Assembly (NCBI RefSeq): GCF_014358015.1
Contig: NZ_JACONV010000004.1
Span: 124,001-188,000, forward strand
Source: Pseudomonas triticifolii
GTDB taxonomy: Bacteria > Pseudomonadota > Gammaproteobacteria > Pseudomonadales > Pseudomonadaceae
Length of the DNA stretch: 64,000 bases
Direction: 5' to 3'
The position numbers and the translations under genes are program-made. Positions 17,892 to 26,238 of this stretch are shown here, piece by piece. The stretch's first letter is position 1. Each line of letters begins with the position of its first letter. The notes beneath the pieces were generated by a model. It saw nothing but the letters and a program-made list of their open reading frames with translations. It did no database searches and was not told where the DNA came from.

Positions 17892-18719
17892 TCAGGCAAC
17901 CGGCTCGCTGACCGGCATTTCCTGCTCTTCGACCTGCGGGCTGGCCTGCAAATGGGCATTTGCCAGCCGAAACAGTTCGATCTGGCCGTCCAGGTGCTCG
18001 ATCAGCGCCGTGCAGGACTCCACCCAGTCTCCGCAGTTCATGTATTCCACGCCGCCCACCTGGCGAATTTCGGCGTGGTGAATGTGCCCGCACACCACGC
18101 CGTCCAGCCCGCGCTTCACACATTCATGAGCGATGGCTTCTTCGAAATCACTGATAAAATTCACCGCGCTTTTGACCTTGTGCTTCAGGTACGCCGACAG
18201 CGACCAGTAGCCATAGCCATATTTGGCACGCCAGTGGTTAAGCCAGCGATTGAGGGTCAGGGTGAACTCATAGGCCGAATCACCCAGAAACGCCAGCCAG
18301 CGGTGATAACGGGTGATCACATCGAACTGATCGCCATGAATCACCAACAGACGACGACCGTCGGCTGTCACGTGTTCGGCCTCGTCCACCAGTTGAATGT
18401 TGCCCAGAATCAGCTTCGAGTAACGACGCAGAAATTCGTCGTGGTTGCCGGTGACGTAGATCACTTCAGTGCCACGCTTGCTCATGGTCAGCAAACGCCG
18501 GATGACGTTGGTATGCGCCTGGGGCCAATACATACCGCCGCGCAGCTTCCAGCCGTCGATGATGTCGCCCACCAGATAGATACGGTCAGCCTGATAGCGC
18601 TTGAGGAATGCCGACAAGTGTTCAGCCTGGCAATCACGCGTGCCCAGGTGCACATCGGAAATCCACAAGGTCCGTACACGTTGTTTGCGGCTGGGTTTGG
18701 CGAGCTGAGCACTGCTCAT
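17892..18719 (-). CDS. Calcineurin-like phosphoesterase, LpxH-type UDP-2,3-diacylglucosamine diphosphatase family
   Basis: 275-residue binuclear metallophosphoesterase. All five motif blocks are present: WISDVHLGTRDC, YLVGDIIDGW, VTGNHDEF, VIHGDQFDVIT and VCGHIHHAEI. It is longer than LpxH and of the LpxH2/YbbF-related group that some genomes use, or carry alongside LpxH, in lipid A synthesis; which role applies here is not decidable from sequence. I chose ATG 18719 behind GGAGG; upstream in-frame codons lack a site. Divergent from the DMT transporter across 132 bp. Confidence 0.82.
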   Translation of the reverse strand: MSSAQLAKPSRKQRVRTLWISDVHLGTRDCQAEHLSAFLKRYQADRIYLVGDIIDGWKLRGGMYWPQAHTNVIRRLLTMSKRGTEVIYVTGNHDEFLRRYSKLILGNIQLVDEAEHVTADGRRLLVIHGDQFDVITRYHRWLAFLGDSAYEFTLTLNRWLNHWRAKYGYGYWSLSAYLKHKVKSAVNFISDFEEAIAHECVKRGLDGVVCGHIHHAEIRQVGGVEYMNCGDWVESCTALIEHLDGQIELFRLANAHLQASPQVEEQEMPVSEPVA

Positions 18720-18851
18720 GGGACGACCTCCGGCAGGTTTTCCAAGAGAGTGCGGTATGCCGGTTAACCGAATGTGACATGTGCATGGCGATGTCATGAC
18801 AATGGCTTTTGCGAGGTAGACTTGGCTGTCGCCGCGCCCACAAGGACTGTC

Positions 18852-19727
18852 ATGACCCCGCGCTCCGCCCTGCTCGCCCTGCATATGGGCGCCCTGCTGT
18901 TTGGCCTGTCGGGTGTGCTGGGCAAACTGGCCCACGCATCGCCCTCTGTGATCGTCTTCGGTCGTGCAGCCTTTGCAGTTGCGGCACTTGCGGTGTTCGC
19001 AAGGTCAGTCGGCAACATGCACTGGATACCGTTGAGCCGGGCCAGCGCCGCGCGCCTGGTGCTCAGTGGTGTGTTGCTAAGCCTGCACTGGGTGTCGTTC
19101 TTTCTTGCGGTGAAGATCGCAGGGGTGGCAGTGGCAACGCTGGGGTTCGCGAGCTTTCCGGCGTTCACCGTGGTGTTGGAAGGTCTGGTGTTTCGCGAGC
19201 GGATTCGTCGTATCGAAATGCTGCTGGTCGTGCTGGTGAGCGTGGGGCTTGTTCTGGTGACACCCGGGTTCGATCTGGCCAGCCAGGCAACGAGCGGTCT
19301 GCTGTGGGCGATCTTCTCGGGGCTGACCTTCGCCCTGCTGTCTCTGGTCAACCGCGCCAGCGCCAGCCATGTGCCGGCGGTGCAGGCCGCGCTGTGTCAG
19401 AACCTGATCGTCGCCCTCTGCCTGTTGCCGTGGGCAGCGTCGGCGCTGCCTGCCGTTTCTGCCGTTGATTGGCTATGGATTGCTCTGCTCGGCGTGTTCT
19501 GCACCGGCTTGGCGCACGGCCTGTTCGTTGCGAGCCTGGCGGTGTTCAAGGCGCGGACGGCGGCCGTGGTGTTTGCCATGGAGCCGCTTTACGGCATTGG
19601 GTTCGCCTGGCTGATCTTCGCCGAAACGCCCACGCTGCGCATGCTGCTGGGCGGGACGCTGATCATCGTTGCCATTCTGATATCAGGCTTGATGAGCAGT
19701 CGCGACACAAAAACCGCCGCTCATTGA
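18852..19727 (+). CDS. EamA/DMT-superfamily transporter
   Basis: 291-residue membrane protein with about ten hydrophobic helices arranged as two EamA repeats (first at about 10-140, beginning ALLALHMGALLFGLSGVLGK, second at about 150-285). ALSLVNRASASHVPAVQAAL and AVVFAMEPLYGIGFAWLIFAE are the usual second-repeat motifs. Such proteins export amino acids or metabolites; the substrate is unknown. ATG 18852 follows AAGGACTGTC. Its 3' end overlaps the convergent SelT/W/H-like gene by seven bases. Confidence 0.87.
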   Translation: MTPRSALLALHMGALLFGLSGVLGKLAHASPSVIVFGRAAFAVAALAVFARSVGNMHWIPLSRASAARLVLSGVLLSLHWVSFFLAVKIAGVAVATLGFASFPAFTVVLEGLVFRERIRRIEMLLVVLVSVGLVLVTPGFDLASQATSGLLWAIFSGLTFALLSLVNRASASHVPAVQAALCQNLIVALCLLPWAASALPAVSAVDWLWIALLGVFCTGLAHGLFVASLAVFKARTAAVVFAMEPLYGIGFAWLIFAETPTLRMLLGGTLIIVAILISGLMSSRDTKTAAH

Positions 19728-20023
19728 GGATCGGCTGCGCAGGACCGGTCGTTATGACCCAGATCACGTGCCGGATCGATCTGGTCACGCACACGTTGCT
19801 TGAGCACCTTGGCCTCCGGGAATCCACCGTCGGCCTTGCGCTCCCAGATCTGCACGCCGTCGCAGGTAATCCGGAACGCGCCGCCCGTGGCGGGCTCCAG
19901 CGAGACTTTGCCCAGATCATCGCAGAAGGTGCTCAACAGCTCCTGTGCCAGCCAGGCAGCACGCAGCAACCATTGGCACTGGGTGCAATACGTGATGATC
20001 ACTTCAGGTTTTTCAGCAGACAT
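19721..20023 (-). CDS. SelT/SelW/SelH (Rdx)-family thioredoxin-like protein
   Basis: 100-residue protein with the Rdx fold. The redox motif is ITYCTQCQWLLRAAWLAQEL, a CxxC where many selenoproteins have CxxU. GGAFRITCDGVQIWERKADGGFPE is the second conserved block. No in-frame TGA is needed, so this is the cysteine form. A thiol-redox role is inferred from the family. ATG at 20021-20023. Overlaps the end of the DMT transporter; the bases upstream hold the gene tail described at 20075-20175. Confidence 0.88.
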   Translation of the reverse strand: MSAEKPEVIITYCTQCQWLLRAAWLAQELLSTFCDDLGKVSLEPATGGAFRITCDGVQIWERKADGGFPEAKVLKQRVRDQIDPARDLGHNDRSCAADPQ

Positions 20024-20074
20024 GAACGCTTGCTCCGCATAGACGAGCGCACATGATACGCACCGTTAGCTCAC

Positions 20075-20175
20075 TCAACGAGCGCTGGCGACGCGTCGAA
20101 TGTCGTTAAGCGTCGGGTTGTGCGCAACATCGTCCAGATCAGCGTCCTGCTGATGCCCTTTGACGCCCAACAGGC
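20075..20175 (-). pseudogene. Possible C-terminal remnant of an unidentified gene
   Basis: On the minus strand an open frame reads SLLGVKGHQQDADLDDVAHN then PTLNDIRRVASAR and stops at 20075, 51 bases before the SelT-like start. Its composition looks like a real protein end and not a shadow frame. No complete gene extends rightward, because sequence from about 20183 belongs to the opposite-strand monooxygenase remnant. I read it as a gene tail left at a deletion joint. I do not recognise the family, so the call is tentative. Confidence 0.35.
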
Positions 20176-20182
20176 TCAACAA

Positions 20183-20971
20183 GCGGCTGCACACGCCGCG
20201 AGTGTGACCCGCACACTGAAATTCCTGATCGCCCATTGTTCCGGTTTCATTTCGCCGACCGTCGCAGCACGCCAGTTTGCGACGCTGGATGTGTTCAACG
20301 GCGGGCGCACAGCGGTGCATATCATCACCGGCGGCGACGACAAGGAACTGCGTGCCGACGGCAGCCATATCGGCAAGCACGAGCGCTACGCACGCAGCGA
20401 TGAATACCTGAGCGTGGTGCGCCAGAAGTGGACAAGCGATCAACCGTTCGACCACAAGGGCACGTACTACCAGTTCGAAGGTGCGCACTCGCTGGTGAAG
20501 TCGCCACAACTGCCACACATACCGCTGTACTTCGGAGGATCGTCAGCCGCTGCGATTGCCGTGGCAGGTAAACACGCCGACGTTTACGCACTGTGGGACG
20601 AGACGTACGAACAAGTGCGAGACGTGGTCAAACAGGTACGCGCCGAAGCAGCCAAGCATGGCCGCACCATTCGTTTCAGCCTGTCACTGCGACCGATTCT
20701 GGCCGACACCGAGGCGCAGGCGTGGGCACGTGCCGACAGTATTCTGGAGAAAGCCAGGGCATTGGCCGAGAGCAACGGCTTCGTGCGCCGCGAGCCGCCG
20801 AACGAGGGCTCGCGTCGCCTGCTGGACTACTACGACCTGGGGATTACCACCTTCCTGATTCGCGGCTTCGACTCACTGGATGACGCCATCGATTACGGCA
20901 AAAAGCTGATCCCGCCGACCCGAGAACGGGTTGCCCGGCGCGAGCGCGAGGCTCGCGAGCAGGTTGCCTGA
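20183..20971 (+). pseudogene. LLM flavin-dependent monooxygenase (SsuD/alkanesulfonate type), decayed
   Basis: Similarity to the SsuD-like bacterial luciferase family begins abruptly at AAHAASVTRTLKFLIAH and continues through SPTVAARQFATLDVFNGGRT, VHIITGGDDKEL, YYQFEGAHS and IPLYFGGSSAAAIAVAGKHA. About 60 N-terminal residues that should carry the first part of the barrel are replaced by unrelated sequence. A second lesion lies near 20815-20827. EGSRRLL runs directly into DYYDLGITTFLIRGFDSLDD, dropping roughly 50-60 residues expected between them; short CTGCTGG repeats at both sites would explain the joint. The frame stays open to 20971 but the enzyme is almost certainly inactive. Confidence 0.78.
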
Positions 20972-21034
20972 GCCACCAGCAGACGACATAGACAGGGAAG
21001 ACAGGCAGGTGCCATCGCCTGCCTGGAGCGCGCG

Positions 21035-21940
21035 TCATGCGGCAGCTGAAACCTGATCCAGCGACCGCGCGACCAACGCGCCGAAAGCCTCCACCGGCCC
21101 TTGCAGGTTGCCCAGAAAACGCGGGTAGAACAGCCACAGGTCCAGTACCGGTTTGAAGTCTTTCAAAGGCACGACCGCCAGTTGGTCGCGATGCATGCTG
21201 CGTTCCAGCAATGGGCGCGGCACCAGGCCCAACCCCATACCATCGGCTACCAGCCCCAGTTGCAGATCGGTGCCGAAGGTTTCCAGATTGACCTTCATGC
21301 TCAGGCCCTGATTGGACAATGTGCGCTGCAGCCCGGACCGGAAACCGCAACCGTCGGGATTGAGCACCCAGCCCTGCTCGTAGCAGTCGGCGAGCCTGAC
21401 AGGCTTTTTGGGCACGGTATTTTTCGCGCCGACCACCACCAGCTCCATCTTGCCGATGGAGTGAGCAACGATGTTTTCCGGGAAGATCTTGCCTGCCGGG
21501 AACAGCGCGGCGGCGGCGTCCAGCTCGCCGTTCTCGATCTTGCCGATCAGGTAACTCCCCCAACCAGTACTCACTTGCGCGCGCAGGTCGGGATATTCGC
21601 CCCTCAGTTGCCTGAGAGCATCAAGCAGCACCACATCACCAATGGTCTGTGGCACACCCAGACGCAACAGTCCGCTGGGCGGTGTGTCACTGGCCACCAA
21701 TTCACGTAGCGCGTCCATCTCGCGCAGGATCGCAAGGCACTTCTGATAAACCTGAATACCCATGGGCGTGGGCTTGAGCGGCTTGGTGTTGCGATCGAAC
21801 AGCTCGACACCCAGCGCGTGCTCGAAATTCTGCACCCGGCGCGTAATGGCGGGCTGCGTCAGGTCCAGCGATTCAGCCGCGTGGCTGATCGACTGGCAGC
21901 GAATCACTGCAACGAACGCATCGATATCATCAATTTTCAT
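21035..21940 (-). CDS. LysR-family regulator beside the thiol-dioxygenase remnant
   Basis: 301 residues. The N-terminal winged helix (MKIDDIDAFVAVIRCQSISHAAESLDLTQPAITRRVQNFE) is followed by a periplasmic-binding-protein-like effector domain from about 90 with GLLRLGVPQTIGDVVLLDAL. I chose ATG 21940, the standard LysR start; an upstream extension is unlikely. It faces the 3-mercaptopropionate dioxygenase stub across about 200 bp. From memory this repeats the PAO1 arrangement of a LysR gene next to the dioxygenase gene (PA2601/PA2602). It probably responded to a sulfur compound; its remaining target may be the acyl-CoA dehydrogenase gene. Confidence 0.88.
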   Translation of the reverse strand: MKIDDIDAFVAVIRCQSISHAAESLDLTQPAITRRVQNFEHALGVELFDRNTKPLKPTPMGIQVYQKCLAILREMDALRELVASDTPPSGLLRLGVPQTIGDVVLLDALRQLRGEYPDLRAQVSTGWGSYLIGKIENGELDAAAALFPAGKIFPENIVAHSIGKMELVVVGAKNTVPKKPVRLADCYEQGWVLNPDGCGFRSGLQRTLSNQGLSMKVNLETFGTDLQLGLVADGMGLGLVPRPLLERSMHRDQLAVVPLKDFKPVLDLWLFYPRFLGNLQGPVEAFGALVARSLDQVSAAA

Positions 21941-22148
21941 TCGGACCGCACATAAAAATATAAGAGGAACATAGGCAAAAAGCATAGTACCAACGGCCGT
22001 TCGTGGATAGCCCACGCCTGCAACATAAGCCGGAAACGTCAGCTGCGAAAGACGTTTTCGCTCCAACCCAATCATTAAAAAAAAGCATATTAAATACAAT
22101 AATTATGCTTATATCCGTCTATCTCCTCGACACTGCTGTGGAATGGAC

Positions 22149-22325
22149 ATGACCCGGAACCGCCACCCCGAACGACTCGGGGCCTTCATCGACGCGCTGA
22201 CCGAACTCATCAACAGCGATACCCATGAGAGCGATGTGCTGCGGCGCGGTAGCAGGCTGCTTTCGCAACTGGTCAGCCATGACGACTGGTTGCCCAGGCC
22301 GCCCGCCAATGATCAGCCTGTTCAA
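22149..22325 (+). pseudogene. N-terminal stub of a 3-mercaptopropionate/cysteine dioxygenase
   Basis: Translation from ATG 22149 (or 22143) gives RLGAFIDALTELINSD and then SRLLSQLVSHDDWLPRPPAN. This corresponds to the first 55-60 residues of cupin-type thiol dioxygenases, ending at the conserved HDDWLP. The rest of the enzyme, including the iron-binding His residues, is absent. The frame runs without a stop into the start of the acyl-CoA dehydrogenase gene, so a deletion joined the two, leaving the old promoter in front of the dehydrogenase. Confidence 0.72.
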
Positions 22326-22364
22326 CGCATACTCGCTTATTGCCCCACTGCGAAAGGACCCCGC

Positions 22365-23540
22365 ATGAACCCTTCTACCCTTCGTCAACCGTTGCCTGAG
22401 TCGGACGCCGCCTTTAGCGCCCGGCTGAACAGCCTGACGGCGACGCTGGCCGAAACCGCCGAGCACTACGACACCAGCGCTGCCTTTCCGCACGCCAACT
22501 TCAGCCTGCTGCACCAGCATGGTTTGCTGGGCCTTGTCGTACCGACCGACTTGGGCGGTGGTGGCGCAGATCTGTCGCGGGCGCAGCAGGTCATCAGCGC
22601 AGTCGCCCGAGGCGAGCCTTCCACGGCATTGATTCTGGTAATGCAATACCTGCAGCACGCCCGCTTGCAAGAGAACGTCAATTGGCCCCGCGACCTGCGC
22701 GTGCGGGTCGGCGAAGAGGCGGTCCGCGACGGCGCACTGATCAACGCCCTGCGCGTCGAACCCGACCTGGGCACGCCAGCGCGTGGCGGTTTGCCGGGCA
22801 CTGTCGCGCGTCGTACCGCAGATGGCTGGCGCATCAGCGGCACCAAGATCTACTCCACAGGCAGCCATGGCCTGACCTGGTTTGCCGTGTGGGGCCGCAG
22901 CGATGACGAAGACCCTTTGGTCGGCACCTGGCTGGTGCACAAGGACACGCCCGGCATCCAGATCATCGAGGACTGGGACCACCTGGGCATGCGCGCCACC
23001 AACAGCCACGAGATTCGTTTCGACGATGTGTGGGTGCCGTTGGAGCACGCAGTGAGCGTCAGCCCATGGAGCGCGCCGAAGCCGGATCTGGACCCTGCGG
23101 GTCCGTTGTGGATGTCGGTGTTGCTGTCATCGGTGTACGACGGGATTGCCCGGTCCGCCCGCGACTGGCTCGTGGACTGGCTGGAACAGCGCAAGCCGTC
23201 GAACCTCGGCGTAGCGCTCTCGACCCTGCCGCGCTTTCAGGAAATCGTCGGGCACATCGACACGCTGCTGTTCGCCAACCGCAGCCTGCTGGATGCAGCG
23301 GTTCAGGGCCTGACGCCTGCGCAGCATGCCGGGCAGCTCAAATACCTGGTGACCGGTAATGCGATACGCGCTGTGGAACTGGCCATCGAAGCGTCCGGCA
23401 ATCCGGGGCTGTCGCGCAGCAACCCGCTGCAGCGTCACTACCGCAACGTGCTGTGTGGCCGGGTTCATACGCCGCAGAACGACGCCGTGCTGATCGGCGT
23501 CGGCAAGGCCGTGTTTGCCGGGCGCAATGCTGCCGTTTGA
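22365..23540 (+). CDS. Acyl-CoA dehydrogenase-like flavoprotein, SfnC/DszC-type
   Basis: 391-residue FAD/FMN enzyme of the acyl-CoA dehydrogenase fold. It has GLLGLVVPTDLGGGGADLSRAQQ in the N-terminal helical domain, GWRISGTKIYSTGSHGLTWF in the beta domain, and SHEIRFDDVWVPLEHAV. Sequence class and context with a sulfonate-type monooxygenase and a thiol dioxygenase suggest the SfnC-like group linked to sulfur scavenging rather than fatty acid oxidation. I chose ATG 22365, preceded by AAAGGA; the frame extends upstream only because of the fused dioxygenase stub. It appears intact. Whether it still has a partner is doubtful. Confidence 0.82.
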   Translation: MNPSTLRQPLPESDAAFSARLNSLTATLAETAEHYDTSAAFPHANFSLLHQHGLLGLVVPTDLGGGGADLSRAQQVISAVARGEPSTALILVMQYLQHARLQENVNWPRDLRVRVGEEAVRDGALINALRVEPDLGTPARGGLPGTVARRTADGWRISGTKIYSTGSHGLTWFAVWGRSDDEDPLVGTWLVHKDTPGIQIIEDWDHLGMRATNSHEIRFDDVWVPLEHAVSVSPWSAPKPDLDPAGPLWMSVLLSSVYDGIARSARDWLVDWLEQRKPSNLGVALSTLPRFQEIVGHIDTLLFANRSLLDAAVQGLTPAQHAGQLKYLVTGNAIRAVELAIEASGNPGLSRSNPLQRHYRNVLCGRVHTPQNDAVLIGVGKAVFAGRNAAV

Positions 23541-23624
23541 AGCGGGACGCCTGAGCAACGAGCAATCCAGCCGCGACACACTGCATCGGCGAGCCCCATC
23601 AGCACAATACTCCGCTGAAAAACC

Positions 23625-24533
23625 TTACCCGCGGCGATCATCCAGTTCGATGCTCGCATCCAGCCGCTCACGCAAGAACTCGATGAAGGCCTGCACCGGC
23701 CTGGATGCCTGGCGATGCTGTGGGTACACCGCCGACAAGGTCAAAGGCTCCGGCCGAAGGTCGTCCAGCACGCGCACCAGACTGCCGTCTCGCAAGGCCG
23801 CGCCGACAATGAACGTCGGCAGGTAAGTGATGCCCAGCCCCGACACGGCGGCATCCCGAAGCAGCTCGCCATTGTTGACCCGCATCCGCCCGCTGACACT
23901 CAGGCTCAGCGGCTTGCCTGCGCCCTGGAAACGCCACTGCACCTGACGCCCATGACCGTACGGGAGGCAGTCATGGGCGTGCAGGTCCTCGGGTTTTTCC
24001 GGTGTACCGCGCTCGGCCAGGTACGCAGGGCTGGCGCAGTAGACCCGGTCGATTGACGCAATACGCCGGGCGATCAGGCTGGAGTCTTCCAGCACACCGA
24101 TGCGCAGCACCAGGTCGTAGCCCTCGCTGAGCAAATCCACCGGGCGGTCACTCAGGTCCACTTCCACCGACACGTCTCGGTAGCGCTGCAGAAACAACGG
24201 CAACAGGCAGCCCAGGTGCGCCACGGCAAACGACAGCGGCGCGCTCAGGCGCAAGGTGCCGCGTGGCTCGCTGTTCTGGCCGGTGATGCCCTGCTCCACC
24301 TGCTCGACTTCGGCCAGCAGGCGCAAGGCCGATTCGTAATAGCTCTGGCCCAGCGGCGTGACGTCCAGCCGCCGCGTGGAGCGGTTCAACAGCCGCACAC
24401 CCAGCCGCTCTTCGAGCTGCATCAAGCGCCTGCTAACGAACTGTTTGGACAGCCCAAGCTTGTCGGAAGCGGCGGTGAAGCTGCCCGACTCCATCACCTG
24501 GCAAAAGATACGCATGTCTTCAAAAGGGTTCAT
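23625..24533 (-). CDS. LysR-family transcriptional regulator
   Basis: 302 residues. HTH at the N-terminus (MNPFEDMRIFCQVMESGSFTAASDKLGLSKQFVSRRLMQLE) with FTAASDKLGLSKQFVSRRL, then an effector domain starting near residue 90 (GTLRLSAPLSFAVAHLGCLL), of the CrgA/AphB-like subgroup. ATG 24533 is the standard start. Divergent from the mechanosensitive channel gene across 117 bp, so that gene is a possible target. Inducer unknown. Confidence 0.88.
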   Translation of the reverse strand: MNPFEDMRIFCQVMESGSFTAASDKLGLSKQFVSRRLMQLEERLGVRLLNRSTRRLDVTPLGQSYYESALRLLAEVEQVEQGITGQNSEPRGTLRLSAPLSFAVAHLGCLLPLFLQRYRDVSVEVDLSDRPVDLLSEGYDLVLRIGVLEDSSLIARRIASIDRVYCASPAYLAERGTPEKPEDLHAHDCLPYGHGRQVQWRFQGAGKPLSLSVSGRMRVNNGELLRDAAVSGLGITYLPTFIVGAALRDGSLVRVLDDLRPEPLTLSAVYPQHRQASRPVQAFIEFLRERLDASIELDDRRG

Positions 24534-24650
24534 TGTCACGACCTGGTTGACAGTTAAACGCTTTATAGCTGCTTTTTCACTTTTCAGCACCCCATTAGTC
24601 TGTGTCCACAGGGCAAACAGCCCCTTCCCAACGTTCTGTGGAGCCATCCC

Positions 24651-26078
24651 ATGTATCAGTCATTGAGCCATCCGCTGCTCTGGAGCACCCTGCTGCTGTT
24701 GGCCGATGTGCTGATCTGGCACATAGCGCCAGTGCAGCAGCGGGTGGCGCGGGTCAGCATTCGGTTGGCACTGTTTCTGGTGTTCAGCACACTCATCATC
24801 AACGCGGGCATCAGCCCGTTGCAGGCACCGTCCTGGCCGGACGACACCGTGATTCAGTTGGGCGCAACGGCGCTGGCGATTCTCTGGTGGGTCTACGCCG
24901 CGCGGGTACTCACGGTATTGATCGGCCTGGCGCTGATGCACCGCATCGGGCACAGCGGGCGATTGTTGCAGGACGTGATCGGCGCGCTGGTGTTTCTGAT
25001 CGCCGTGGTGGCGGCCGCAGGCTATGTGCTGGAGCTGCCGGTCAAAGGTCTGCTGGCCACGTCAGGTGCGATGGCGATCATCGTCGGTCTGGCGTTGCAG
25101 AGCACATTGAGCGATGTGTTTTCCGGGATCGTGCTCAACACCACCAAGCCTTATCAGGTGGACGACTGGGTGTCGATCGATGGTGTCGAAGGCAAGGTCC
25201 TCGACATCGACTGGCGCGCCACGCACTTGCTGACCAATGCTGGCAGCACCGCCGTGGTGCCCAACTCGGTGGCGGCCAAAGCCAAGATCGTCAACCTCAG
25301 CCGTCCGACCCATATGCACGGCGTTTCGATCAGCATTCAGGTGCCGACGCACATTCGCCCACGTCGGGTGCTCGACGCTCTTGAGCGCACCCTGCAAGGC
25401 AGTAGCAGCCTGTTGCTGAGCCCTGCGCCAAAGGCCGTACTGCACGCGTCCGGCGAGAGCATGTCGGAATACGTGGCCAGCGGTTTCATCGCCGACCTGA
25501 GCAAAAAAGGCGAAGTGCGTAATCAACTGTTCGACCTCGCGCACCGTCACCTTGAAGCCGCAGGCATCGTTCGCCAGCCCGATGCAGCCGTTGAGCCGGC
25601 TTCCCGGGCCCGCGCATTGCTGGAAGAGGTGAAAGTGTTCCGCTCGCTCAGCGAAGAGGAGCGCGATCATCTGGCGCAGCACATGACCGCTCAGCAGTAC
25701 TCGGCAGGCCAGGTGGTGCTGGACCTGAACGAGGTGCCTGACGGACTGTTCGTGATCGCCACCGGCGTCATCAGTGCCGCAGTGGTCAACGGCGAACAAC
25801 GCGTCGAAGCCGGGCGCATGGGGCCGAGCGAAGTGCTGGGCGAACAGGGTCTGCTGGACGACACGCCTTCCCAAGCCTGCTTCACGGCCCTGACCTCAAG
25901 CATCGTTTATCGCATTGATAAGACCATGGCCCGCGCCTGCATGGCGCAGTCCAGCCAGGTCAATACGGCGCTGCACAAGCTGCAGGCCGTACGCCAGAAG
26001 AACAGCCATTCGATGCTGCTGGCACCCCCGCCGCAGGTGAGAAAAGGCGGCTTTCTGGGCTGGCTGCAGAGCCGCTGA
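24651..26078 (+). CDS. MscS-type mechanosensitive channel with a C-terminal cyclic-nucleotide-binding domain
   Basis: 475-residue inner membrane protein. Four N-terminal hydrophobic helices (about 5-25, 40-60, 70-95, 108-130) precede the MscS pore helix and beta domain. Those carry LLATSGAMAIIVGLALQSTL, FSGIVLNTTKPYQVDDWVSI and VVPNSVAAKAKIVNLSRPT. From about 325 a CNBD fold appears (VFRSLSEEERDHLAQHMTAQ, GEQGLLDDTPSQACFTALTS). The CNBD suggests gating by a nucleotide, as in bacterial MscS/BCNG-type channels; the cyclic-nucleotide phosphate cassette is loosely conserved, so ligand binding is inference. GGAG precedes the ATG by seven bases. Confidence 0.88.
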   Translation: MYQSLSHPLLWSTLLLLADVLIWHIAPVQQRVARVSIRLALFLVFSTLIINAGISPLQAPSWPDDTVIQLGATALAILWWVYAARVLTVLIGLALMHRIGHSGRLLQDVIGALVFLIAVVAAAGYVLELPVKGLLATSGAMAIIVGLALQSTLSDVFSGIVLNTTKPYQVDDWVSIDGVEGKVLDIDWRATHLLTNAGSTAVVPNSVAAKAKIVNLSRPTHMHGVSISIQVPTHIRPRRVLDALERTLQGSSSLLLSPAPKAVLHASGESMSEYVASGFIADLSKKGEVRNQLFDLAHRHLEAAGIVRQPDAAVEPASRARALLEEVKVFRSLSEEERDHLAQHMTAQQYSAGQVVLDLNEVPDGLFVIATGVISAAVVNGEQRVEAGRMGPSEVLGEQGLLDDTPSQACFTALTSSIVYRIDKTMARACMAQSSQVNTALHKLQAVRQKNSHSMLLAPPPQVRKGGFLGWLQSR

Positions 26079-26238
26079 AAAGGCCGACGCAGAGCCGCCG
26101 GGCAATCAGTTAGCCATCATCCGTTCACCTCGAAATTAACAACGATTAACTCGTCAGTACGGCCCGCGAATTCAAGAATAGAGGCCTCTGCGCAAATCCT
26201 TGCCCATGGAAAGCTCCCAATCACCACGGACATTTGCC

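Noticed and set aside
18774..18852. Upstream extension of the DMT transporter
   Set aside because: It adds a hydrophilic, Cys-rich leader and overlaps the promoter region shared with the phosphoesterase gene; AAGGA before 18852 supports the shorter form.
19721..20023. Selenoprotein with recoded TGA
   Set aside because: The redox motif is CTQC with ordinary cysteine codons, and the frame needs no TGA readthrough.
20120..20186. N-terminus of the monooxygenase frame as a native start
   Set aside because: Residues MRNIVQISVLLMPFDAQQAQ have no resemblance to the family; they come from antisense reading of another gene's tail.
22119..23048. 309-codon minus-strand frame
   Set aside because: Antisense to the acyl-CoA dehydrogenase, with no family resemblance.
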